From: Aquisalimonas sp. 2447
Lineage (GTDB): Bacteria > Pseudomonadota > Gammaproteobacteria > Nitrococcales > Aquisalimonadaceae
Assembly (NCBI RefSeq): GCF_012044895.1
Contig: NZ_CP050695.1
Location: 712,501-776,500 of the forward strand
Direction: 5' to 3'
Length of the DNA stretch: 64,000 nucleotides
This document shows, in pieces, positions 20,730 to 29,648 of the stretch. Both the position numbers and the translations under genes were made by a program. Position 1 is the stretch's first letter, and the number at the start of each line of letters is the position of its first letter. The notes under the pieces were generated by a model. The model worked only from the letters and a program-made list of their open reading frames with translations. It did no database searches and was not told the origin of the DNA.

Positions 20730-21913
20730 GGCGTGTGCTCCGCCACCTCGGCCGGGTCTTCGGCCACCTGGATCGGTGTACCGTCAGTGAGCAGGTGGCG
20801 CCCCAGGGTAATGACCCGACCGTCCAGGTCCGGCTCGCGGATCTCCACCCAGCCTTCGTCCCGCACCCCCACCGTCACCGGCGTGAAGCGGGCTTGCTTG
20901 CGCTCCTCGCCGTCAGCCACCAGGAAGACGCCGCGTTGTCCGTCACGCTCCAGCAGCGCGTCGGTGGGCACTGCGCGCGCATTCTCGCGGCTGCCGGCGA
21001 TGACCCGGGCGTCGACGAACATGCCCGGCCGCAGCCGCAGCTCCGGGTTCGGTACTTCGATTTCCACCCGTGCCTGGCGGGAGTCCTCCCGGAATACCGG
21101 GGCCACTCGGGCCACGCGGCCCTCGAAGGTCTCGCCCGGGTGGGCATCGGTGCGCAGGCTCACGGCCTGGCCGGGTTGCAGCCGCCCATAGTCCCGCTCA
21201 GTAACGAACACCACGCCCCGCAGCGGCTCCAGGTCAACCAGCGTAAGGATGGTGTTGTTGGCCTGGATCAGCGAGCCCGGGTCGGCCAGACGTTCCGCCA
21301 CCAGTTGTACGCCGCCGTCCATGCCGCGGCCGGCCCTGATGCGGGTATAGCTCAGCCGGATCTCCGCCGAGCGCACCGCCGCCTCGCGCTGGGTCACCTG
21401 GGCGCGGGCGAGTTCAAGTCGCGCCCGCTCGGCGCTGACTTCGGTCTCCGCCGCCTCCAGTTCCGCTGCCGACGCCACCCGCTGCTCGCGCAGTTCGCGG
21501 GTCCGGCGCAGGCGTCGTTCGGCGGCCTCCAGGGACGCCCGCGCCTCATTGACGCTGGCTTCGGCGACCATCAGCTCCGCCCGGGTCTGGGCCAGCTCCT
21601 GGCGGAACTCCTCGTCGTCGAGCTCAGCCAGCAGATCCCCCGGCTCCACCGTGTCGCCCAGGTCCACGTGCAGACGGTCCAGGCGTCCGGTCACCCGCGG
21701 TGCGATGTTCACCCGCGTCGCCGCCACCAGGGAGCCGCTGAATCGAACCCGTTCCAGCAGATCCCGCCGTTCCAGCGCGACTGCCTCCACCGGCACGGCG
21801 CGCGATTCGGCCCGGCCGGGCCCGGCGGTCTCGTCTTCCGCCGTCCAGAAGATCGCGCCGCCGAGCATCAGGCCAAGGATGGCCACAACGAAGAGAGGAA
21901 CGTACTGTCGCAT
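20726..21913 (-). CDS. RND efflux periplasmic adaptor (membrane fusion protein)
   Basis: The 395-residue adaptor joins the RND pump to the outer-membrane duct. A membrane anchor (about 4-23, VPLFVVAILGLMLGGAIFW) is followed by the split lipoyl domain (RVNIAPRVTGRLDRLHVDLGDTVEPGDLL), a coiled-coil hairpin of about 80 residues, the second lipoyl half and beta-barrel (ERDYGRLQPGQAVSLRTDA). The ATG at 21913 gives the usual short cytoplasmic N-terminus; a GTG at 21943 is a less likely start. It is the first gene of the three-gene efflux operon. Confidence 0.9.
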
Positions 21914-21997
21914 GGGGTGTCCAGGATGGGGCGCGAGGGGCACGTCGACCGGCCGGTTACGCCGATATGGACCACCGTCGGTGCGCGGTGTTCCGCA

Positions 21998-22462
21998 TCA
22001 GGTATTGAACTTCCGCGCCAGCTCTTCCATTTTCTGCTGCTTGCGCTCTTCCGCTGAAGGCCTGCGTGGCTTCTGCGGCTTCTTCGCCTGTTTGCGTCGC
22101 TCCGCCCGCCGTTGCTTGTGCTCTTCCCGGCGTTCGGTGGCGTAGGTCACGGCTTCGTCCGTGATCTCCCCCGCCTGGGTGCCGTCCAGATTGATGCGGG
22201 GCTTGCGGGCAATGGTGGCGTCCAGGTAGGCCGGTGCCCGCGTGTACAGGGCCAGGGCCTGGCGCACCAGCCACGCGGGGGTGTCCTTGAGGTCGTCATG
22301 ATTGCCAACGGCCTCACGCACCTGCTGCTGGATGCCGATGGCAAGCGGGCGCATGTTCTCCCGGTCCTTGGTGAAACAGTCGGGGAAGTGCTCGATGAGC
22401 TGATCGAGAAATGCACGGGTGCGCTCGGCGCGCTGACGCTTCTGGTTCTGCGTGGTTGCCAT
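21998..22462 (-). CDS. proQ: ProQ/FinO-domain RNA chaperone
   Basis: The 154-residue protein has an N-terminal FinO/ProQ domain (about 10-115): LIEHFPDCF, then RPLAIGIQQQV, then LKDTPAWLVRQALALYTRAPAYLDA. The C-terminal tail is highly basic (KQRRAERRKQAKKPQKPRRP). ProQ proteins bind structured small RNAs and mRNA 3' ends. ATG 22462 follows AGGAAGGA; the longer upstream frame is not needed. It lies on the same strand 84 bp before the efflux operon, so read-through is possible. Confidence 0.9.
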   Translation of the reverse strand: MATTQNQKRQRAERTRAFLDQLIEHFPDCFTKDRENMRPLAIGIQQQVREAVGNHDDLKDTPAWLVRQALALYTRAPAYLDATIARKPRINLDGTQAGEITDEAVTYATERREEHKQRRAERRKQAKKPQKPRRPSAEERKQQKMEELARKFNT

Positions 22463-22623
22463 AATCCTTCCTGTTCGGTCCCCGCCCGGGGCAGTATGGG
22501 CTGGTGCCCGGCGTCGTTCATTGCCTGTTCGACGCCATCGTAGCCGAACAGGAGGCGCATGCCGAGAACCACGCCTCAATCGGTCCGGGTGGATGTCGGA
22601 CTCGGGGAGAAACCTTCGTCATC

Positions 22624-23307
22624 ATGATTGCACTGCTGATCCTTGCCCTGTTCGTTCTCATCGCCGCCGGTGTGCCGGGGCTGTGGGTGCGCTGGGTCAT
22701 GCGCCGCTACCAGCAGCCCAAGGACCGCTACGGGCTTTCGGGTGCGGACGTGGCCAGGGATTTACTGCAGCGCCTGGAGTTGCCGCGGGTCGGCGTCGAG
22801 GTCACGGAGCAGGGGGATCACTATGATCCCGAGGCCAAGTGCGTGCGCCTGACATCCGACAACTACAACGGACGGTCGCTGACGGCGGTCACCGTCGCCG
22901 CCCATGAGGTTGGCCACGCAGTCCAGGACGCCATCGGTTACCGTCCCTTGCACTGGCGCGGGCAACTGGTGCGCTGGGCGTCGGCGGGGCAGCGCCTGGG
23001 CGTCGGGCTGCTGCTGGGGCTGCCCGTGCTGCTGGTGGTCACGCGCTCGCCGGCCCTGGTCCTTCCGGCAATGGCGCTGGGGCTTGCCGGGCTGGCCATG
23101 GGGGTGCTGGTGCATCTGCTGACCCTGCCCACCGAGTTCGATGCCAGTTTCCGACGGGCGATGCCGCTGTTGGAGGCGGGCTACCTCCGCGCCGAGGACC
23201 GCCCCCATGCCCGGCGTATCCTGCGTGCAGCGGCATTGACCTATGTGGCGGCGGCGGCCATGAGCCTCATGAATGTCTGGATGTGGTTGCGCATCCTGCG
23301 CCCCTGA
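22624..23307 (+). CDS. Neutral zinc metallopeptidase, YugP-like, membrane-bound
   Basis: The 227-residue protein has an N-terminal membrane helix, the zinc motif HEVGH at 94-98 inside VTVAAHEVGHAVQDA, two or three central helices and the family motif LPTEFDASFRRA. This is the COG2738 pattern. The family is common but its substrates are not known. The start ATG 22624 directly precedes the hydrophobic helix; its ribosome site (GGGGAG at 22604) is a little far. It diverges from proQ. Confidence 0.87.
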   Translation: MIALLILALFVLIAAGVPGLWVRWVMRRYQQPKDRYGLSGADVARDLLQRLELPRVGVEVTEQGDHYDPEAKCVRLTSDNYNGRSLTAVTVAAHEVGHAVQDAIGYRPLHWRGQLVRWASAGQRLGVGLLLGLPVLLVVTRSPALVLPAMALGLAGLAMGVLVHLLTLPTEFDASFRRAMPLLEAGYLRAEDRPHARRILRAAALTYVAAAAMSLMNVWMWLRILRP

Positions 23308-23397
23308 TCCGCAGTATTCCGATGGTGCGTCAGGGGCTGGTATGCTTGACCATAAGACGCGGATTTGTATCGGGCCAAGTACAGAGAGGGGCGCCTG

Positions 23398-23922
23398 ATG
23401 ACACGGCCAGAGATACGCCTGGAAGCGGTGACCGGCGACATCACGCGCCAGGCGGACCTGGGCGCAGTGGTGAACGCGGCCAATGCGCAGTTGATGCCCG
23501 GCGGCGGCGTGGCCGGCGCCATCCACCGTGCTGCCGGTCCCGAACTGGCCGAAGCCTGCCGGCCCATGGCACCCATCTCTCCCGGGCAGGCGGTGATCAC
23601 TGAGGCCTTCGGGCTACCCAATCGCTGGATCATCCACTGCCTCGGGCCCCGCTACGGCATCGATGAACCGGCGGATACGCTGCTGGCGGACTGTTACCGC
23701 AATGCCCTGCGGCTGGCCGAGGAGCGGGGAATAGACAGTATCGCGTTCCCGGCGCTGTCCACCGGCGCGTTTGGCTACCCGTTCGAGGATGCGTCGCGGG
23801 TTGCACTGGACAGTGTCGATGAAGTCCTCGCGGAGCTACAGCAGCCGCCGGGGCTGGTGCGTTTCGTATTCTTCTCGGACAACGACCGGGAGCAGTTCGA
23901 GTCCGTACGTCAACGAGGGTGA
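23398..23922 (+). CDS. Macro domain protein (ADP-ribosyl/O-acetyl-ADP-ribose hydrolase-like)
   Basis: The 174-residue protein is a single macro domain of the MacroD/YmdB type: AVVNAANAQLMPGGGVAGAIHRAAG at about 24-47 provides the ADP-ribose contacts and the catalytic Asn/Gly loop, and PALSTGAFGYPFEDA is the second loop. Members remove ADP-ribose from proteins or cleave O-acetyl-ADP-ribose. ATG 23398 follows GAGAGGGG. The PilZ gene begins 19 bp downstream. Confidence 0.92.
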   Translation: MTRPEIRLEAVTGDITRQADLGAVVNAANAQLMPGGGVAGAIHRAAGPELAEACRPMAPISPGQAVITEAFGLPNRWIIHCLGPRYGIDEPADTLLADCYRNALRLAEERGIDSIAFPALSTGAFGYPFEDASRVALDSVDEVLAELQQPPGLVRFVFFSDNDREQFESVRQRG

Positions 23923-23941
23923 GCCACCGGAGGGTGAGCTA

Positions 23942-24583
23942 ATGGCCGGAGATGGTTTGTGGAACATGCTGACCGCCGAGGAGCGGCGTTTCCTGCGGGA
24001 ACTGTTCCGGGAATCCGCGGCGCGGGAGGCTGATGCCGAACCGCGGCGACAGCTCGCCATTGAGGCGGACGACGGGCAGGATGAACTGGTGCGGCGGGTG
24101 CTCGAATCCGGCCGCGCGCGCCTGCTGCTGGATGGCGACGGCGAAGCAATGCAATACACCCTGAATGTGGATCCGGCCAGTCTCGGTGGCGAAACCGTTC
24201 GGCTTCGGGCGCGCTATCCGGTGCTCATTGATCGTCGTGGACGGGCGCGCAGCCTGCGGGTGCGCCCCAAGCAGGGTGAAGTGCGGATCCGCGATCATTC
24301 CGGGCGGCTGCGGCAGCCGGACGTGGTGGATATCTCCACCACCGGTGTGTATCTCAGCGATGCCACCGCGGGTGGTCTGTCCAGCGGCGTGCATTTCTCG
24401 GTTCTCGATCTGCGCCTGCCCAACCGGGAATCGGTTCGGGTGGGCGGCCGCGTGGTGCGAGTGGGGAGGGTCGGCGCCCAGGTGGGGCTGGCGGTGGAGT
24501 TCGATCGCAGTGATCTGGACGCGGAGAGTCGCTCCGCGCTGCGTCGTTACGTCTACGAACGGCACTCGTATCGCCCTTCCTGA
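23942..24583 (+). CDS. PilZ-domain protein, YcgR-like layout
   Basis: The 213-residue protein probably reads the second messenger c-di-GMP. The C-terminal half carries the PilZ motif DISTTGVYL and a later GRVVRVGRVGAQVGLAVEF. The upstream arginines (GRLR before QPDVVDIS) could supply the RxxxR contacts but the spacing is not textbook, so binding is uncertain. The N-terminal half may correspond to the YcgR N-domain. ATG 23942 follows GGAGGG. Confidence 0.8.
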   Translation: MAGDGLWNMLTAEERRFLRELFRESAAREADAEPRRQLAIEADDGQDELVRRVLESGRARLLLDGDGEAMQYTLNVDPASLGGETVRLRARYPVLIDRRGRARSLRVRPKQGEVRIRDHSGRLRQPDVVDISTTGVYLSDATAGGLSSGVHFSVLDLRLPNRESVRVGGRVVRVGRVGAQVGLAVEFDRSDLDAESRSALRRYVYERHSYRPS

Positions 24584-24661
24584 CGTCCGGGGCGGGCGCT
24601 GGCAAACCTCGTGCAAACATTAGTACACTCTCGCGCCATTCACCTGCGAGGGTCAGCGATC

Positions 24662-25012
24662 ATGAGTGTTGTCCGGGAACTGGTGCAGGTCGTCGGTGGT
24701 TTTCTCAGGAAACTGGGTCCCCTGCGAGTGGCACTGGTGGGCGGGGCGGTGATCGTCATGTTCTTCGCGCCCCCCGCTGATACCCGCACCGTGTACGAGG
24801 GCATGGGATTCGTGCGCACGGTGGTCATGCCCACCCTGGCCCCGCTCTTCCTCACCGGGCTGCTCCTTGATGCCCTGATGTGCCGGGTGCTCATGAACGA
24901 CCCGGACGGTGCCGGTGCCGCGAGACTGCGGCCCTCCATGTGGACGGAGTTGCTGGTCGCTCTGGCGCTGGCCCTGGCCTATGCACCCTTCTTCGCCGGT
25001 CTGGCGGTCTGA
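24662..25012 (+). CDS. Small membrane protein of unknown function
   Basis: I do not recognise this 116-residue protein. It has three hydrophobic segments: about 21-34 (VALVGGAVIVMFFA), 50-72 (TVVMPTLAPLFLTGLLLDALM) and 95-114. A conserved-looking loop with TRTVYEGMGF joins the first two. ATG 24662 follows GAGGG. It converges with the unknown transporter gene, with only 5 bp between the stops. Confidence 0.7.
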   Translation: MSVVRELVQVVGGFLRKLGPLRVALVGGAVIVMFFAPPADTRTVYEGMGFVRTVVMPTLAPLFLTGLLLDALMCRVLMNDPDGAGAARLRPSMWTELLVALALALAYAPFFAGLAV

Positions 25013-25017
25013 CCCCA

Positions 25018-26325
25018 TCAGGACGTCAGCCAGGTATCCAGTCCGGCCAGGGCGATTCCGCAAAGCACCAGCATCCACAGGGTATACCCCGCATTCCAGC
25101 GGGCGATGCGCAGGCCGTCCACACCGTAGCGGCCCTGGAAGCTCAGGGTCAGGCCGGATAGCGGACTGACACAGACCCCCAGTGCCCAGGCCGCCAGGAA
25201 CGTGGCGGCCAGCAGGCTGTGGTCGGGATTCAGCGGTTCCAGCAGGGCGCCGAAGGCGGCGATACCGATGACAGGATGGACCCCCGCCACCGCGAGCAGG
25301 ATCATCGCCACCAGAGTCAGCCACGCTTCCAGGGCGCCGAAGGCCTGAAATGGCACCCAGCCGTCGACGACGGTAAGTACGCTGCCCAGCCCTGCGGCGA
25401 GCACGCCCGCGCCCAGGAACAGCGCCAGCTCGTTAACCATGCGCGGCAGGTTGAAGTGCACTTGCTGGGTGACTGCCCGGCGCCCCGAGCGCCCGCGCGG
25501 TACCAGCAGCATCAGGGTCAGGAGTGGTGCCAGCAGCGTCACCAGCGCGATCACCGATACCGCCGGCACCAGGAGGTGGATCACCAGCACCGCGCCGGCG
25601 AGCACCCCCGGCAGCACCAGGCTGTCGTAGCGCACCGGATAACCGGGCAGGGTGTCGGTGACGTGCCGGCCGATGGTCCAGTAGGTACTCGCCAGGGCGG
25701 CAAGCGCCAGCGGAACCCCGGTTGCCAGCAGGTGGGCCAGCTTGGCCTCCGGCGCGAACACCAGGGCCGCCGCCATGGCGGCGAAAAAGGGTGACCAGAA
25801 CGCGGCGGCGGAGAACGAGCGGGTCAGCAGGATGGTGAGTTCCCGCGGCATGCCGGCCTGACGGGCCAGACGGTCGCCGACGATGAACACCGTCGACAGA
25901 TTGATCACCGCGCCGAACAGATGGACGCCCACCTGGGTGTTGCGGAAGGCGCCGGGGCCGCCGGGCAGGGCGCGGTCGGCATTGCCCCGGGGCAATGCCA
26001 CCAGTTGCAGGAAACCGACTCCGATGAGTAGCGCAATGAGGCCGCTGTTGCCGGCCACTGCCCGCTCCCAAAGGACGTCGGCACCCTGTGCCAGGCCCCA
26101 GACGATCCCCCCGCCGCCGGCCAGCACCAGCAGCCCGCTCTGCCACCGGGAACGCCCGCCCAGGTCCGGCAGCAGCAGCAGGCAGGCAAGCCATGCCGAC
26201 ACGCCCGCCGCCATGCGGCCCTCCACCAGCGCAAAGGCGGTGAGCACGGACAGAGCGGCGGTCAATACCAGCAGCCAGCCGGCAACGCGGCGGCGTAATG
26301 GCGGGAGAGGCGGCGGTACGGACAT
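25018..26325 (-). CDS. Polytopic membrane protein, probable transporter of unknown substrate
   Basis: The 435-residue protein has about twelve hydrophobic segments. Helix-break regions such as SFSAAAFWSPFFAAMAAALV, and the C-terminal GIAAFGALLEP followed by SPLSGLTLSFQGRYG, recall members of the ion-transporter superfamily, but I cannot name the family. The start is uncertain. ATG 26325 (MSVPPPLPPL) gives the usual N-terminus; ATG 26364 would add 13 residues. Both starts lie inside a 77-bp tandem duplication, and the region upstream is shared with mgtE, which diverges. Confidence 0.7.
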   Translation of the reverse strand: MSVPPPLPPLRRRVAGWLLVLTAALSVLTAFALVEGRMAAGVSAWLACLLLLPDLGGRSRWQSGLLVLAGGGGIVWGLAQGADVLWERAVAGNSGLIALLIGVGFLQLVALPRGNADRALPGGPGAFRNTQVGVHLFGAVINLSTVFIVGDRLARQAGMPRELTILLTRSFSAAAFWSPFFAAMAAALVFAPEAKLAHLLATGVPLALAALASTYWTIGRHVTDTLPGYPVRYDSLVLPGVLAGAVLVIHLLVPAVSVIALVTLLAPLLTLMLLVPRGRSGRRAVTQQVHFNLPRMVNELALFLGAGVLAAGLGSVLTVVDGWVPFQAFGALEAWLTLVAMILLAVAGVHPVIGIAAFGALLEPLNPDHSLLAATFLAAWALGVCVSPLSGLTLSFQGRYGVDGLRIARWNAGYTLWMLVLCGIALAGLDTWLTS

Positions 26326-26472
26326 GTTCGCGGATGCTACACCGCGGGGGGCGTCAAGCGCCATCACCGGCGCGGCGTTAGCGGCTGGTACCGCACGGAC
26401 ATGTTCGCGGATGCTACACCGCGGGGGGCGTCAAGCGCCATCACCGGCGCGGCGTTAGCGGCTGGTACCGCA
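26318..26472. repeat. Exact 77-bp tandem duplication between divergent transporter genes
   Basis: A 77-bp unit beginning ACGGACATGTTCGCGGATGC occurs twice head to tail (26318-26394 and 26395-26471) with no mismatch; the identity ends one base later. Copy 1 contains the start codons of the left-hand transporter gene and copy 2 ends 11 bp before the mgtE start. Exact identity means a recent event. In copy 2 the duplicated start region reads as a 25-codon frame (26441 down to 26364) whose TGA overlaps the ATG at 26364. Confidence 0.97.
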
Positions 26473-26482
26473 GTCGCCGCTC

Positions 26483-27895
26483 GTGGACAATGACCGCTTT
26501 GCCGTTGCCGGAGACCCGACGCCAATGCTGCTGGATACAGCAACCCTTGACCGCTATGCCGACGAATTCGGCGCGCACCTGAAGGAAGAGCGCCTCACTG
26601 ACGCGTTACGCGCGGCGCACCGGGTGTCCCCTTGGCGGGCGGCCAGCGTGCTCATGGAGATCTCCCAGGAGACCGTGCTGCGGTTCCTGGACGGCATCGG
26701 CAGTGATCGCGCCGGGGCCATCTGCAGTCACATGCCGCTGGAGTTCACGGTCCGGCTGCTGCGCGAAATGGAGCCGGAGCGTGCCGTCGGGCTGCTGGAC
26801 GAGATGCCGCCTCATGTGGTCGTGGACCTGCTGGCGGAATTCCCGGACGAGCAGCGTGCGGAGTTCAGGCGGCGGATCGACCCGGCACTGATGGAGACCG
26901 TCGATGCCCTGAGCGGCTACGGCGAGGACAGTGTCGGCGCCATCATGAGCCCCTATTACCTGGCCATTCCCCGGACTGCCAGTGCCCATGAGGCGGTGGA
27001 GGCGGTGCGGGATGCGCCGGCGGACGTGGAGCGAGGCGCCTATGTCTACGTGGTTGATGCCGAGCGGCGGCCGGTGGGCGTGATCTCCCTGCGGGATCTG
27101 ACCCTGGCGCGCGCCCGGGACGAGGTTACCGACCTCATGAGCCGGGATGTGATGGTGGCCCGGGCCTCGGATGATGCCGTGGACGCCGCGCGGCGTGTGC
27201 GCAGCCGGCGTCTGAAGCTGCTGCCCGTGGTGGATAACGACAACCGCCTGGTGGGCGTGATCACCATCGGTCAGGCCATGGACATACTCGCCCATGAGGC
27301 GGCGGACGAAGTCGCCCAGGTGCATGCCGTGTCCGTGGACGAGAGCTTCTTTACGCCGCCGGCGGAAGCGGTGCGGCGGCGTCTGCCGTGGATGGCCGCG
27401 AACATCTTCCTCAACCTCGGCGCCGTGGTGGTGATCAGCTCCTTCGAGGACACCCTGGTGCAGGTGGCAATCCTGGCGGCCTTCCTGCCCATGATCACCG
27501 ACATGGGCGGCAACGTTGGCATCCAGGCGCTGTCGGTGTCCATCCGCAGCATGGCCCTGGGCGAGGTGCGCGTGCGGGACTTCTGGCTCGCGGTGCGCAA
27601 GGAGTTGTTCATCGGTGTGTGCAACGGCATCGCGCTGGGGGCGTTGTTCACCGCGGTTGCCTGGTTCATGCAGGGCAGCATGGTGCTGGGTCTGGTGGCC
27701 GGCACGGCGCTGGCGGTGAACGTACTGGTGGCCGGCGTGGTGGGCGGCACGCTGCCCTTCCTGATCAAGCGTCTGGGCCGGGATCCGGCGATGATGACCG
27801 GGCCGGTGCTCACCACCATTACCGACATCACCGGGGTGACCATCTATCTCGGTCTGTGCACGCTGTTCCTGGCGAGCCTGCTGGCCGGCGGTTGA
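26483..27895 (+). CDS. mgtE: Magnesium transporter MgtE
   Basis: MgtE is a homodimeric Mg2+ channel gated by cytosolic magnesium. The 470-residue protein has the N-domain of helical repeats (LLREMEPERAVGLLDEMPPHVVVDLLAE), two CBS domains (about 155-280, with IMSPYYLAIPRTASAHEAV and VTDLMSRDVMVARASD), and five membrane helices. The pore signature is in FLPMITDMGGNVGIQALSV and the end in MTGPVLTTITDITG. The start is GTG at 26483 just after the tandem duplication; no good Shine-Dalgarno sequence is seen. Confidence 0.95.
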   Translation: MDNDRFAVAGDPTPMLLDTATLDRYADEFGAHLKEERLTDALRAAHRVSPWRAASVLMEISQETVLRFLDGIGSDRAGAICSHMPLEFTVRLLREMEPERAVGLLDEMPPHVVVDLLAEFPDEQRAEFRRRIDPALMETVDALSGYGEDSVGAIMSPYYLAIPRTASAHEAVEAVRDAPADVERGAYVYVVDAERRPVGVISLRDLTLARARDEVTDLMSRDVMVARASDDAVDAARRVRSRRLKLLPVVDNDNRLVGVITIGQAMDILAHEAADEVAQVHAVSVDESFFTPPAEAVRRRLPWMAANIFLNLGAVVVISSFEDTLVQVAILAAFLPMITDMGGNVGIQALSVSIRSMALGEVRVRDFWLAVRKELFIGVCNGIALGALFTAVAWFMQGSMVLGLVAGTALAVNVLVAGVVGGTLPFLIKRLGRDPAMMTGPVLTTITDITGVTIYLGLCTLFLASLLAGG

Positions 27896-27931
27896 TGGCG
27901 GCAAAGTGACTCGGAGGAAGGGTAAGTAGCA

Positions 27932-28963
27932 ATGGATACCGTCTCGCACCTGCTGCTCGGTGGCGCCATCGGCCAGCTCACACTGGGCCGGCGGGCTGGC
28001 AATGCGGCGGTGGGCTGGGGGGCGGCCATCGCCCTGATCCCGGACATCGACGTGCCCATTGGCGCCATGCTGGGTGACGCCGCTGCACTCACGTTCCACC
28101 GCGGTATCACCCATTCGCTTCTGTTCGTGACCCTGCTGGCGCCGTTGCTGGGCATGCTATTGGCGCGACTGCACCGGTCACGCGATGTGAGCTGGCAGCG
28201 TTGGGCGTGGATGAGCTGGCTGGTGCTGCTGAGTCACCTGGTCATCGACCTGTTCACTACCTACGGCATCCAGTTGCTGTTGCCGTTCTCCGATCACGCC
28301 TTTGCCCTGGCGAGTATTTCCGTGATCGATCCGTTGTATGCGCTGCCGTTGCTGCTGACCGTGCCCGTGCTGCTGTTCCTGCATCGTGCCCGTGGGGCGC
28401 GCCAGACCCTGGCCTGGATCGGCGTCGCCGTCTCCAGTGTCTATCTGGCCGGTACCTATGTGCACAAGCTTCAGGTAACCCAGGAGTTCCAGCGTGGTCT
28501 GGATCGGGCCGGCATCGAGGCAGAGCGCCTGTTCGTCAAGCCGACGGTGTTCAACAACATCCTCTGGCGCGGTATCGCGGAGGACGGTGACGGTTACTAC
28601 GTTGGCTTCCACTCTCGCCTGGATGACCACCCGCCGGAGGATTTTGTCCACTTCCCACGCCGCGGCGACAAACTGGATCCGTATCGCGACGCGCCGGTGG
28701 TAAGGGATCTGCTGCAGGTCGCCGACGGCTACTACCAGGTGGCAGAGGTGGACGGCCAGCTGCACTTCCGCGATCTGCGCTACGGCCAGGCCTTTGAGTG
28801 GCTGGAGGACGACCGTCCCCATGTATTCACTTACCGCATTGTTGCCCCGGACGGTCCTGATGGTCCCGTGGATATCGAAACGCTGAGTCTGCGGGTGGAC
28901 CAGGACCGTGACATGGCCACCCTGCGCGCGCTCCGGGAGCGCATGCTGGGGCGCACCGAGTAA
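27932..28963 (+). CDS. DUF457 membrane-bound metal-dependent hydrolase (YbcI/YdjM-like)
   Basis: The 343-residue protein begins MDTVSHLLLGGAIGQ and has the metal-binding His motifs of the family: FHRGITHSLLF and LLSHLVIDLFTTYG, set in four or five membrane helices. A soluble C-terminal half of about 160 residues follows. E. coli YdjM is LexA-controlled, but no LexA box was seen here. ATG 27932 follows GGAAGG. It lies 36 bp after mgtE on the same strand. Confidence 0.86.
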   Translation: MDTVSHLLLGGAIGQLTLGRRAGNAAVGWGAAIALIPDIDVPIGAMLGDAAALTFHRGITHSLLFVTLLAPLLGMLLARLHRSRDVSWQRWAWMSWLVLLSHLVIDLFTTYGIQLLLPFSDHAFALASISVIDPLYALPLLLTVPVLLFLHRARGARQTLAWIGVAVSSVYLAGTYVHKLQVTQEFQRGLDRAGIEAERLFVKPTVFNNILWRGIAEDGDGYYVGFHSRLDDHPPEDFVHFPRRGDKLDPYRDAPVVRDLLQVADGYYQVAEVDGQLHFRDLRYGQAFEWLEDDRPHVFTYRIVAPDGPDGPVDIETLSLRVDQDRDMATLRALRERMLGRTE

Positions 28964-29027
28964 CACTTGACCTTCACGCCCTGTCGGCATACCTTTTATG
29001 ACAATCGAGTCATGTTTCAGGTGCTGC

Positions 29028-29648
29028 ATGCCCGCAGGCGATGGCCCTTCCTCACTGACACCGCGTACCCGACGGGGAGCGCAGACCCGTGGCCGCCTGT
29101 TGCAGGCCGCCGAGGAGGCGTTCGGTTCCCGGGGCTATCATCGCGCCGGCATCAGCGACATAACCCGGGCCGCCGGCGTTGCCCAGGGCACCTTTTACTC
29201 CTACTTCCGCAACAAGGAGGACGTGCTCCGGGAACTGGTGCGGAACATGAGTCGTGATGTCCGCGCCCACCTGGCCACGGAGGTCGTGGGGGCGGACAGC
29301 CGGCTGGAGGCTGAGGCTCGCGGCCTGCGCGCCTTCCTCGCCTATGTGGCGGGGCATCCGTGGATGTACCGGGTGTTGCAGGAAGCGCAGTTCGTCGACG
29401 AGGGCATCTACCGCGACTACTACGAGGCCTTCGGCGAGAGCTATCTGCGTCTGCTGGTTTCCGCCCAGGAGGCGGGCGAGATCCGGCCGGGCGATAATGC
29501 GGTGCGCGTCTGGGCACTCATGGGCATGGCGCATTTTCTTGGTCTGCGCTACGGGCTCTGGCAGCGGGATGTCCCCCTGGACCGGGTGGTGGACACCGTC
29601 CGGGACCTCCTGCAGCACGGCTTGATGGATGGAGAAACGAGCGAATGA
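29028..29648 (+). CDS. TetR/AcrR-family repressor of the acyl-CoA cluster
   Basis: The 206-residue regulator has an N-terminal helix-turn-helix domain: RGRLLQAAEEAFGSRGYHRAGISDITRAAGVAQGTFYSYFRNKEDVL. The ligand domain would bind a small effector, in this context probably an acyl-CoA. ATG 29028 is chosen because a CAGGTG lies in front; the first ATG of the frame (28998) has none. Its stop overlaps the start of the enoyl-CoA hydratase gene (ATGA), so it probably autoregulates the cluster. Confidence 0.87.
   Translation: MPAGDGPSSLTPRTRRGAQTRGRLLQAAEEAFGSRGYHRAGISDITRAAGVAQGTFYSYFRNKEDVLRELVRNMSRDVRAHLATEVVGADSRLEAEARGLRAFLAYVAGHPWMYRVLQEAQFVDEGIYRDYYEAFGESYLRLLVSAQEAGEIRPGDNAVRVWALMGMAHFLGLRYGLWQRDVPLDRVVDTVRDLLQHGLMDGETSE

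Noticed and set aside
26606-28114. Minus-strand frame of 502 codons opposite mgtE
   Set aside because: MgtE motifs on the other strand are unambiguous; the shadow frame is His- and Gln-rich.
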